Notes: generated by a model from the letters alone, not told the origin. A DNA stretch of 6,648 nucleotides from an uncultured bacterium (GCA_905215205.1 CAJMPK010000083.1:1-6648), one strand, 5' to 3'. Shown: positions 1 to 6,500, counted from the stretch's first letter. Numbers and translations are program-made.

Positions 1-1352
1 AGATCGACGTCGATGTAGGCTTTCCAGTCGGGCTCGCCCATAGCGGTGAAGGTATCGGCCTTCTTGGAATACGAAATTTCGATATCGCCCGTCTGCTTGT
101 TGTTGATGGCGTCTTCTACCTGCTTGGCGAGCGTTTTGCTGTCAATGGACCAGCCAAAGTCGCCGCCCTCGACGGCGCACTCCTTGCCGTCGGCTCGTGT
201 CCACCAGCGCGTGGTTCCTACGGTGTTAAAGCTGTTGGCGAGTTCTGCGGCCCAGCTACTGATCTGTGAGGTATCGAGCGTGGGGTTAGCCGCGTCGGCA
301 AAGCTAATCCACTGCAGCACTGCGCTACCGTCGACCTTGCCGACCTCATCGCCGTTAAGCTTGAGGCTCACGTTGACGCCCAGGAAGTTGTTGGCGGCAT
401 CGCATGCGGCCTGGATCTGGTCGTTGGTGAGCGTGCCGTTGAGGGGCTCGTAGGCGTCGTTGCCGATCTTGGTAATGTCAACGGATTCGGCGAGCGATGC
501 GAGCTCAAGCTCGGCATATTTGATCACGTGCTTGCGGCTGAGCTTTTCGTTGGAGCGGGCCTTCTCCACGGTGAACTTGCCGGCTTGCTCGTCATAGGAG
601 CTCGAGGCCTCAAAGGTGCCGGAACGACCTTCATTAAAGGCATCGATGGCGGCACCCAGGTCCTCTTCGAACTGCTTTTGATCAAAGGCATTGGAGAGCA
701 TGGACAGGTCGACGTCTTGATCGAGGTTGACCTCATTGTTGGCGACGGTGGTCTTGGCCTTGTCGCTTAACGACTCGACAAGGCGGGCCGGCCACATAAA
801 GGCTTCGTTGTGACTGATAATCTCTTTTGCGGCAGTTTCGCCGTCGACGATGGGCTCATCGGATTCGGGCTGATAGGTCCAGCTAAAGTCATCGCCTGTC
901 ACGGTGAGCTTATAGTGCTTCCACGCGGAGTTGACCTTGGTGGCGGCAGACGATGCGTTGGAGAACGAGACGTCGACGCCGGCGATGGTGGTGTTGGGGT
1001 AGGCTAGCTGCGAAAACGCTACGACGCCTACGATATAGACGATGACGATAAGACCCAAGACGACAAAGAGCGTCGTCTTTTTGCCCGACTTATTGTTCTT
1101 GGCGGGTTCCCGCGCGGGGCCACGATCGCCTCGAGCGTGTGTGGAGGGCTGCTTGGTCGCATTGCCGTTTGCCTGGCGGTGCTGACGTTGTTGACGCTGC
1201 TGTCGCTGTTGGTTCGGGCGTTGGGAAGCGCTTGCCGCACCACGCTGCTGACCGTGGCTCGGCGCGATGGGACGCGGTGACTGAACGCCGCCGGTGTGCC
1301 TGCTCGGCTGCTGCGGATCGGGAATCAGTTGAGTTCGATCGTTTTGCGACAT
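1..1352 (-). CDS. Membrane-anchored L,D-transpeptidase (YkuD family), N-terminal part only
   Basis: An open frame runs from ATG at 1352 through base 1 without a stop, giving 450 residues; the C-terminus lies outside the window. Seen in order: a cytoplasmic tail (residues 1-92) rich in Q, R, P and S, with a QRQQRQQRQ run near residues 49-57; basic residues before one hydrophobic segment at about 94-114; then an extracellular part beginning with TTIAGVDVS (121-129). Residues 158-240 and 385-430 look like the two copies of the peptidoglycan-binding domain PF12229; the second has the hallmark VEGGDFGWSID (394-404). WKAYIDVDL at the edge resembles the opening strand of a YkuD catalytic domain. Family members make 3-3 cross-links in peptidoglycan using an active-site cysteine, which is not visible here. 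The ATG at 1352 is preferred because GAAGGA (1363-1368) sits 10 nt upstream; the in-frame ATG at 1361 is only 1 nt from it. A VanW-type or other PF12229 protein lacking transpeptidase activity cannot be fully excluded. Confidence 0.85.
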   Translation of the reverse strand, partial: MSQNDRTQLIPDPQQPSRHTGGVQSPRPIAPSHGQQRGAASASQRPNQQRQQRQQRQHRQANGNATKQPSTHARGDRGPAREPAKNNKSGKKTTLFVVLGLIVIVYIVGVVAFSQLAYPNTTIAGVDVSFSNASSAATKVNSAWKHYKLTVTGDDFSWTYQPESDEPIVDGETAAKEIISHNEAFMWPARLVESLSDKAKTTVANNEVNLDQDVDLSMLSNAFDQKQFEEDLGAAIDAFNEGRSGTFEASSSYDEQAGKFTVEKARSNEKLSRKHVIKYAELELASLAESVDITKIGNDAYEPLNGTLTNDQIQAACDAANNFLGVNVSLKLNGDEVGKVDGSAVLQWISFADAANPTLDTSQISSWAAELANSFNTVGTTRWWTRADGKECAVEGGDFGWSIDSKTLAKQVEDAINNKQTGDIEISYSKKADTFTAMGEPDWKAYIDVD

Positions 1353-1409
1353 CGTATGCATATCCTTCGAATTTCGCCTAATGGCTCATCGTGTTTTTAC
1401 TGGGCTTGC

Positions 1410-1415
1410 ATTATA
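1410..1415 (-). promoter_or_regulatory. Putative -10 box (TATAAT) for the L,D-transpeptidase gene
   Basis: The minus strand reads TATAAT at 1415-1410, a perfect sigma-70-type -10 hexamer, about 58 nt upstream of the chosen ATG. No good -35 hexamer is seen at 16-18 nt spacing, so only the -10 part is supported. The rest of the 149-bp gap after the serine dehydratase gene (1353-1501) holds no convincing intrinsic terminator, so read-through from the upstream gene may add to expression. Confidence 0.5.
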
Positions 1416-1501
1416 GCGATTGCCCTGCTGTTTGTGGTACGGAAACGGTGGCATTCGAAAGAGCTTGGACAAATGTCCCACCTTTGAATCGTTCTTAGTC
1501 G

Positions 1502-3109
1502 CTATCCGCACACACCACATTTTGCACAGGCCGAAAGTGCGGCCGGAGCCTGCGCGATGCCACCCTTTGCCGTCTCGCGCAGCGTGGCCGGTAAAGCGTG
1601 GCCCACCGAGAGCATGACATGTGCCATTTGGTCAAACGGCACCAGGCTCTTAATGCCGGCGAGGGCGAGCTGCGCCGAGCTAAAGGCCGCGGCCACGCCG
1701 ATGGCGTTACGGTTTTGGCAGGGCACCTCAACGAGGCCGCCTACGGGATCGCAGGCTAGGCCCAGCAGGTTGCTCAGCGCGATGGAGCTGGCATCGAGCG
1801 CCTGCTCGGGCGTGCCGCCCAGCATCTGGACCAGCGCGGCGGCGGCCATGGCGGCAGCGCTTCCAACCTCGGCTTGGCATCCGCCCTCGGCGCCGGCGAC
1901 GCAGGCGCTCGTGGTGAGGTTGAGGCCGATGGCGGCGGCGCAGTAGAGGGCGTCCATGACCTGCTCGTCGTCGAGCTGCAGGTGGTCGGCGAGCGCCAGC
2001 ACGCAGCCGGGCACAACACCCGCGGAGCCGGCCGTGGGGGCGGCGACGATCACGCCCATGGTGGCGGAGCGCTCGAGCACGGCCATGGCGCGTGCTACGG
2101 CTTCGGTTTGAACGGCGCCCATCAGGTTTGTACTCAAATCGTTGCGGCCGGTGGCATCGACGAGTTTGGCCTCGCCGCCGATAAGCCCGCCGAGCGATTG
2201 CTGCGGATTGGCGATGGGGGCCGTGGTCTCCTCGCGCATGACGTCGAGCACGCGGCGCATGGCAGCGACGGCGTGCGCCTCGCCGGTCAGGCGCGCCTCG
2301 CGCACGGCCATGACGGCGCCGATGCTGAGCCCCAGCTCCTCGCACGCATCGAGCAGCTGCTCGCCGTCGTCAAAGATTTCCTTTGCCGAGACGCCGGGGG
2401 AGAGCGACGATGCAGAACCGGGGAGCTCGATGAACGTGGCGTAATCGACATTGTCGAGCTTGCGTAGCATCGGGATAACGGTGTCGTCGGGCGCGCCGTC
2501 GGTCTCAAAGACGGAGTAGGCCTGGCCGCCCACTTCGGTGCGGTAAGTGCGGCAGAACGCGATGTTCACGTGGGCGTAGGCGAGCAGGTTCGTGAGCGCG
2601 GCGAGCACGCCGGGAACGTCCTTGTGCGCCACGAAGAGCGTGGAGTACATGCCCGAGATGTCGACGCCGACGCCGTTAATGCGGCTGATGCGCATCTTGC
2701 CGCCGCCCAGGCTCTCACCGCGGACCTGTGCAGTGGCGCCCGTGTCGTCGACCATGTCGATGTCGACGGTGTTGGGGTGGATGGAGGCGTCGTCGCCCTT
2801 AATTTCAAAGTGATAGTCGAGGCCCTGCTCGCGCGCGAGGTCAAAGGCCTGCTTGATGTTCTCGTCGTCGGTATCGAGCCCCAAGATGCCCGCGACGAGC
2901 GCGCGGTCGGTGCCGTGGCCGCGGTAGGTATGGGCGAAGGAGTTCCACAGGCCAAAGGTGACCTTGGTGATACGACCTTCCAACAGGCTGGCGGCAACTT
3001 GGGCGCACCGCAGGGCGCCGGCGGTGTGCGATGAGCTGGGGCCGACCATGACGGGGCCCAAGATCTCGAATGCTGAGGTCGTAGCTAGTGTTTGCGGCTT
3101 GCCTGCCAT
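1502..3109 (-). CDS. sdaA: Iron-sulfur L-serine dehydratase, single chain with ACT domain
   Basis: A 535-residue cytoplasmic enzyme that deaminates L-serine to pyruvate and ammonia with an oxygen-sensitive [4Fe-4S] cluster instead of PLP. In order: a beta-type domain (about 10-150) with GPSSSHTAG (23-31); an ACT domain (about 155-230, HKDVPGVLAALTNLL then GGQAYSVFETDG); a linker; and the alpha catalytic domain (about 245-520). Candidate cluster ligands are C411 (GGCQAEVG), C453 (ACDP) and C464 (EVPC). The SAG motif at 362-364 has no cysteine where E. coli SdaA has GACG. Architecture and motifs match the two-subunit Firmicute enzyme (SdaAB plus SdaAA) fused into one chain. The tail (526-535) has three cysteines in ACAKCGVCG. 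The ATG at 3109 was chosen because AAAGGAG (3115-3121) lies 5 nt upstream and homology begins there; an in-frame ATG at 3193 would add 28 unlikely residues inside a palindrome. The stop is TAG. ACT domains usually bind amino acids, so allosteric control by serine is plausible. Confidence 0.95.
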   Translation of the reverse strand: MAGKPQTLATTSAFEILGPVMVGPSSSHTAGALRCAQVAASLLEGRITKVTFGLWNSFAHTYRGHGTDRALVAGILGLDTDDENIKQAFDLAREQGLDYHFEIKGDDASIHPNTVDIDMVDDTGATAQVRGESLGGGKMRISRINGVGVDISGMYSTLFVAHKDVPGVLAALTNLLAYAHVNIAFCRTYRTEVGGQAYSVFETDGAPDDTVIPMLRKLDNVDYATFIELPGSASSLSPGVSAKEIFDDGEQLLDACEELGLSIGAVMAVREARLTGEAHAVAAMRRVLDVMREETTAPIANPQQSLGGLIGGEAKLVDATGRNDLSTNLMGAVQTEAVARAMAVLERSATMGVIVAAPTAGSAGVVPGCVLALADHLQLDDEQVMDALYCAAAIGLNLTTSACVAGAEGGCQAEVGSAAAMAAAALVQMLGGTPEQALDASSIALSNLLGLACDPVGGLVEVPCQNRNAIGVAAAFSSAQLALAGIKSLVPFDQMAHVMLSVGHALPATLRETAKGGIAQAPAALSACAKCGVCG

Positions 3110-3133
3110 GGCTGCTCCTTTACGTGGCTCATC

Positions 3134-3254
3134 GTCCCGAGGGGCGGGGCATAAGGTCGCCTGCTCGGGCAGTCCTGCTCGCACGGAGAGCACATTAAGT
3201 GCTCTCCGGCTCGTGCGGAACTCGCGATCGAACTTATGCCCCGCCCCTCGGGAC
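3134..3254. repeat. 121-bp palindromic element with nested hairpin upstream of the serine dehydratase gene
   Basis: The outer arms, 3134-3155 and 3233-3254, are perfect 22-bp inverted copies starting GTCCCGAGGGGCGGGG; after one mismatch they continue for three more pairs, to 3159 and 3229. At the centre is a second perfect hairpin: GGAGAGCAC (3185-3193), loop ATTAA, GTGCTCTCC (3199-3207), with partial pairing between the two (CGCAC with GTGCG). The element ends 12 nt before the ribosome-binding site of the dehydratase gene. It has no U-tract, so it is not a standard terminator. It could be a small non-autonomous mobile repeat, or a structured 5' leader if transcription starts upstream of 3254. 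No clear target-site duplication is visible at its ends. Confidence 0.75.
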
Positions 3255-3340
3255 TAAGGATACATGGTAGAGGCGCGTGTGCTCCAAAATTCATTTGCTG
3301 GTGACCTATTCCATGTCCCGCGGTGGCTCATCTTCATCAC
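3255..3340. other. Intergenic stretch that should hold the serine dehydratase promoter
   Basis: This non-coding stretch lies between the palindrome and the metK terminator. No strong sigma-70 promoter is visible on the minus strand. The best -10 candidate is TATCCT (3262-3257), with no matching -35. If it were used, transcription would begin inside the distal palindrome arm and the complete outer stem could not form in RNA. A copy of TGGCTCATC lies at 3324-3332. Confidence 0.3.
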
Positions 3341-3383
3341 CGGTTAAATAAAAGAAGTACCGGTTGGGGCCGGTACTTCTTTT
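3341..3383 (-). terminator. Intrinsic terminator after metK
   Basis: A perfect 14-bp inverted repeat (arms 3350-3363 and 3370-3383, core AAGTACCGG) encloses a 6-nt loop. Read on the minus strand, the metK transcript ends the stem with UUCUUUU followed by AUUUAA, the usual U-rich release tract. It starts 38 bases downstream of the metK stop codon. The arms carry A-runs and T-runs on both sides, so it could also stop plus-strand transcription. Confidence 0.9.
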
Positions 3384-3420
3384 GGTGCATCGATATGTGG
3401 CTGCAGCTTTTGTCGTTGGC

Positions 3421-4701
3421 TTACAGGCCGCAGGCTGCTTTGAGTTCTTCGACTCGGTCGGTTTTCTCCCAGGTGAAGTCGGCGTCTTCTCGGCCGAAGT
3501 GACCGTAGGCTGCCGTCTTTTCGTAGATGGGGCGACGCAGGTCTAGGTCGCGGATGATTGCGCCCGGGCGCAGGTCGAAGGTCTTCTCTACGGCCTCAAC
3601 GATCTTGTCCTCGGCAACATGTGCGGTACCGAAGGTGTCGACCATGATTGAGAGGGGCTTGGAAACGCCGATGGCGTAGGCAAGCTCGACCTCGCAGCGG
3701 TCGGCCAGACCGGCGGCGACCACGTTCTTGGCGACCCAGCGCGCGGCATACGCGGCGGAGCGGTCAACCTTGGTGCAGTCCTTTCCGCTAAAGGCACCGC
3801 CGCCGTGACGGCCGTAGCCGCCGTAGGTGTCGACGATGATCTTGCGACCGGTGAGGCCCGTGTCGCCCATGGGGCCGCCTACGACAAAGCGACCGGTGGG
3901 GTTCACGTAGATGTCCGCGTTGTTCCACGGCATGCTCTCGGCGGCCATGACCGGGGTGATGACGTGCTCGATGAGGTCGGCCTTGATCTTGCCCATGTCC
4001 TCGATCTCGGCGGCGTGCTGCGTGGAGATGACGATGGTCGTGACCTCGACGGGCTTGCCTTCCTCGTAGCGCACGGTGACCTGGGTCTTGCCGTCGGGAC
4101 GCAGATAGGCGAGGGTGCCGTCGTGACGCACGGCGGCCAGGCGCTCGGCCAGGCGGCTTGCCAGGTAGTGTGGCATGGGCATGAGGGTCTTGGTCTCGTT
4201 GGAGGCATAACCGAACATCATGCCCTGGTCGCCGGCACCGATCAGGTCGATCGGGTCGGTGGTAGCGCCGGTCTGGGTCTCAAACGACTCGTCGACGCCC
4301 TGGGCGATATCGGGGGACTGCTCGTGGATGAGGCTCATAACGCCGCAGGTGTCGCAGTCAAAACCGAACTTGGCACGGTTGTAGCCAATGCGGCGGATAA
4401 CGCCGCGGGCGATTTCCTGAACGTCGACGTAGGCCTGGGTGCGAATCTCGCCGGCGACGATGACGGTGCCGGTGGTCACGAGGGTCTCGCAGGCGCAGCG
4501 GACGTTCTCCACATTGGCCGGCACGCCGTTGGGGGCGATGTAACCCTGCTCCTGGAGCTCTATTTCTTTGGCGAGGATTGCGTCGAGGACGGCGTCGCTG
4601 ATCTGGTCAGCGATCTTATCGGGATGACCTTCGGTCACCGACTCCGACGTAAAAACAAAGGACCCGTGTTGGGGCGGGATGGAACGAAGTTCTTCTGACA
4701 T
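3421..4701 (-). CDS. metK: S-adenosylmethionine synthetase (methionine adenosyltransferase)
   Basis: A 426-residue cytoplasmic enzyme that makes S-adenosylmethionine from ATP and methionine and cleaves the resulting triphosphate. Signature motifs are present: FTSESVTEGHPDK at 17-29, GAGDQGMMFGYA at 155-166, GRFVVGGPMGDTGLTGRK at 270-287 and GGGAFSGKD followed by TKVDRS at 300-315, together covering the ATP, Mg and K sites. The protein is longer than the usual 380-400 residues. Much of the excess is a segment between AIL (41-43) and ACETLV (70-75), which has 26 residues here against 8 in E. coli. The ATG at 4701 has GAAAGGA (4707-4713) 5 nt upstream, and the stop is TAA at 3421. The gene is followed by a strong terminator, preceded by a structured leader, and is divergent from gltX. 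Confidence 0.97.
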   Translation of the reverse strand: MSEELRSIPPQHGSFVFTSESVTEGHPDKIADQISDAVLDAILAKEIELQEQGYIAPNGVPANVENVRCACETLVTTGTVIVAGEIRTQAYVDVQEIARGVIRRIGYNRAKFGFDCDTCGVMSLIHEQSPDIAQGVDESFETQTGATTDPIDLIGAGDQGMMFGYASNETKTLMPMPHYLASRLAERLAAVRHDGTLAYLRPDGKTQVTVRYEEGKPVEVTTIVISTQHAAEIEDMGKIKADLIEHVITPVMAAESMPWNNADIYVNPTGRFVVGGPMGDTGLTGRKIIVDTYGGYGRHGGGAFSGKDCTKVDRSAAYAARWVAKNVVAAGLADRCEVELAYAIGVSKPLSIMVDTFGTAHVAEDKIVEAVEKTFDLRPGAIIRDLDLRRPIYEKTAAYGHFGREDADFTWEKTDRVEELKAACGL

Positions 4702-4723
4702 GATTGTCCTTTCAAAAACGTGT

Positions 4724-4750
4724 CCCGGCGACCGTTACCATTCCGCCGGG
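4724..4750 (-). promoter_or_regulatory. Stem-loop in the metK 5' leader
   Basis: CCCGGCG (4724-4730) and CGCCGGG (4744-4750) form a perfect 7-bp GC stem around a 13-nt loop, GAATGGTAACGGT when read in the RNA sense. Five bases after the stem the RNA has UUUUU, immediately before the GAAAGGA ribosome-binding site. The hairpin lies inside the roughly 60-nt leader expected from the promoter at 4769-4774. Position and shape are compatible with an attenuator or with a small ligand-sensing leader, but it matches no SAM riboswitch class that I can recognise by eye. Confidence 0.5.
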
Positions 4751-4768
4751 CTCTCTATGCAAGGGCAC

Positions 4769-4774
4769 ATCATA
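4769..4774 (-). promoter_or_regulatory. Putative metK promoter -10 box
   Basis: The minus strand reads TATGAT at 4774-4769, five of six matches to the sigma-70 consensus, placing a start site near 4762 and a leader of about 60 nt. The best -35 at 17-nt spacing, GTGTGA (4797-4792), is weak. It lies only 10 bp from the end of the inverted-repeat element at 4807-4920. Confidence 0.45.
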
Positions 4775-4806
4775 GCGCGTAAATCAAACATTCACACCCT
4801 TTCCGC

Positions 4807-4920
4807 ACCTACTCATTGGGGACATACTCATTGGGGACAGACTTTAAATAATCGGCCTTACCTAAGTGTCGACAGGCTGCCCAACGACTGGTCATTTAAG
4901 TCTGTCCCCAATGAGTAGGT
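4807..4920. repeat. 114-bp inverted-repeat element between metK and gltX
   Basis: A perfect 20-bp inverted pair lies at 4825-4844 and 4898-4917 (TACTCATTGGGGACAGACTT and its complement), separated by 53 nt. After a one-base slip the arms continue as AAAT. Including the outer tandem copy, the left boundary ACC (4807-4809) also pairs with GGT (4918-4920), so 4807-4824 and 4903-4920 are themselves an 18-bp perfect inverted pair. The element fills the space between the two divergent promoters and contains no gene. It looks like a small dispersed palindromic repeat of the REP or MITE kind; that is inferred from its structure, since only one copy is in view. Confidence 0.75.
4810..4839. repeat. Tandem 15-bp direct repeat in the left arm
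   Basis: TACTCATTGGGGACA occurs twice back to back, at 4810-4824 and 4825-4839, with no mismatch. The right arm holds only one copy, in inverse orientation (4903-4917), so the left copy is probably a local duplication that occurred after the element formed. Confidence 0.9.
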
Positions 4921-4954
4921 CGGTGCCCTTTATGCGGAGGTTGCCTTGATGCTT

Positions 4955-4960
4955 TATACT
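4955..4960 (+). promoter_or_regulatory. Putative gltX promoter -10 box
   Basis: TATACT at 4955-4960 matches the sigma-70 -10 consensus at five of six positions and would give a leader of about 34 nt before the ATG at 5001. No recognisable -35 is found at 16-18 nt spacing, and TTGCCT (4941-4946) is too close. The inverted-repeat element ends 34 bp upstream. Confidence 0.4.
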
Positions 4961-5000
4961 GGTGCAGTTAGACATCCATCCTGCAATCGAGGAGATATCC

Positions 5001-6476
5001 ATGGCATCAGACGTTCGCGTCCGCTTTGCACCCTCACCGACGGGCAAGCTGCACATCGGCGGCGCCCGCACCGCTATCTATAACTGGGCTTTTGCCCGCG
5101 CAAACGGCGGCACGTTTATCCTGCGCATCGACGACACCGACCCCACCCGTTCCACCGACGAGAACACGCAGATCATCCTGCGCGCCATGCGTTGGCTGGG
5201 CCTGGACTGGGACGAGGGTCCCGAGGTGGGCGGCGATTTTGGCCCCTACGCCCAGACCGAGCGCCTGGACCTGTACAAGCAGGCCGCCCAGAAGCTTTGG
5301 GACGAGGGCAAGGCCTATCCCTGCTTCTGCACCAAGGAGCAGCTCGAGGCCGATCGCAAGGCCGCACAGGAGCGCAAGGACCCCTTCCAGGGCTATCAGC
5401 GCCGCTGCCGCGATCTTGATCCCGAGGAGGCGCGCCGCCGCATCGAGGCCGGCGAGTCCTACGTCCTGCGTATTAAGGTGCCCGAGGACCGCGGCGACGT
5501 CGTCATCCACGACGCCGTCCACGGCGAGGTGACCTTCGACGCCAAGGAGCTCGACGACTTTGTCATCTTCCGCTCCGATGGCACGCCCACGTACAACTTC
5601 GCGACCGTCGTCGACGACGCCATGATGAAGATTACCCATGTCATCCGCGGCGACGACCACCTGTCCAACACCCCGCGTCAGGTCATGGTCTACGAGGCCC
5701 TCGGCGCGCCCGTGCCTACGTTCGCCCACATCTCCATGATCTTGGGTGCCGACGGCAAGAAGCTCTCCAAGCGCCACGGCGCCACCTCGGTGGAGGAGTA
5801 CCGCGACGCCGGCTACCTGTCTGACGCCTTCGTCAACTACCTGGCGCTGCTCGGCTGGTCGCTCGACGGCGAGACCACGATCATCCCGCGCGATGTCCTG
5901 GCCAGCAAGTTCTCGCTCGACCGCATCTCCAAGAACCCGGCGACCTTCGACCCCAAGAAGCTCGATTGGGTCAACGCTGAGTACATCAACGGCATGTCCG
6001 ATGCTCAGTTTGCCGACGAGATCATGGTCCCCGAACTGCACGAGGCGGGTCTCATCGAGGGTAATGTCGAGTACGGCGAGGATTGGATCGACGCACTCGC
6101 GGCCATCGTTAAGCCGCGCACCAAGATGCCGGCCGACGCTGTGACCGTAGCCGCCCCCATCTTTGCCACGGCCGAGACGCTCGAGTATGACGAGAAGTCC
6201 GTCAACAAGGGCTTGGCCAAGGAGGGCATGGGTGCCATTCTGGACGCCGCCAAGGCCGCGCTCGAGGGCGTGGACGAGTGGACCGCCGAGGCCATTGACG
6301 CTGCGCTTGAGCCGCTGCCCGAGCAGATGGACCTCAAGAAGCGCGTGGTGTTCCAGGCCGTGCGCGTCGCCGTCTGCGGCAACATGGTGAGCCCCCCGCT
6401 GGGCGAGACCATGGCGCTCGTCGGCCGCGATGACTGCCTGGCGCGTATCGACCGCGCCCGCACGATGGCGCTGTAA
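5001..6476 (+). CDS. gltX: Glutamyl-tRNA synthetase
   Basis: A 491-residue cytoplasmic class I aminoacyl-tRNA synthetase that attaches glutamate to tRNA. The Rossmann catalytic domain opens with VRFAPSPTGKLHIGGAR (7-23), containing the HIGH-type signature HIGG (18-21). The KMSKS-type signature is KLSKR (254-258), and RIDDTDPTRS (42-51) is characteristic of the family. A CFC pair (108-110) and C136 correspond to the zinc-knuckle region of E. coli GluRS, but the fourth ligand position is D138 instead of histidine. Residues after about 330 form the helical anticodon-binding part. The length is normal. The ATG at 5001 was chosen because GAGGAG (4989-4994) lies 6 nt upstream and homology begins within a few residues; a GTG at 4962 would start at the transcription start itself. 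Sequence alone does not show whether it also charges tRNA-Gln for GatCAB. The stop is TAA and a terminator follows. Confidence 0.97.
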   Translation: MASDVRVRFAPSPTGKLHIGGARTAIYNWAFARANGGTFILRIDDTDPTRSTDENTQIILRAMRWLGLDWDEGPEVGGDFGPYAQTERLDLYKQAAQKLWDEGKAYPCFCTKEQLEADRKAAQERKDPFQGYQRRCRDLDPEEARRRIEAGESYVLRIKVPEDRGDVVIHDAVHGEVTFDAKELDDFVIFRSDGTPTYNFATVVDDAMMKITHVIRGDDHLSNTPRQVMVYEALGAPVPTFAHISMILGADGKKLSKRHGATSVEEYRDAGYLSDAFVNYLALLGWSLDGETTIIPRDVLASKFSLDRISKNPATFDPKKLDWVNAEYINGMSDAQFADEIMVPELHEAGLIEGNVEYGEDWIDALAAIVKPRTKMPADAVTVAAPIFATAETLEYDEKSVNKGLAKEGMGAILDAAKAALEGVDEWTAEAIDAALEPLPEQMDLKKRVVFQAVRVAVCGNMVSPPLGETMALVGRDDCLARIDRARTMAL

Positions 6477-6500
6477 CAGTCGCACAAACGCATGTATCCG

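Noticed and set aside
528..1007. Several plus-strand open frames of 65-80 codons opposite the transpeptidase gene
   Set aside because: The minus-strand frame through base 1 has a membrane segment and recognisable PF12229 motifs. The plus-strand frames are short, low-complexity and antisense to it.
1467..1478. Short inverted repeat GGACAAATGTCC after the dehydratase gene, considered as a terminator or as a relative of the 4807-4920 element
   Set aside because: A 5-bp stem with a 2-nt loop and no U-tract cannot be a normal terminator, and the only likeness to the larger element is a GGACA core.
3110..3193. N-terminal extension of the serine dehydratase from an in-frame ATG at 3193
   Set aside because: That start has no clear ribosome-binding site and the 28 extra residues would be encoded in the palindrome. 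The ATG at 3109 has AAAGGAG at ideal spacing, and homology starts there.
3805..4698. A 297-codon open frame on the plus strand opposite metK
   Set aside because: It is an antisense shadow of metK: low-complexity G, V, D, A and H composition, no ribosome-binding site recognised, and complete overlap with a gene carrying all MetK motifs.
4962..5000. Upstream GTG start for gltX adding 13 residues
   Set aside because: It lies at the predicted transcription start, immediately after the -10 box, with no room for a ribosome-binding site. The ATG at 5001 has GAGGAG 6 nt upstream.
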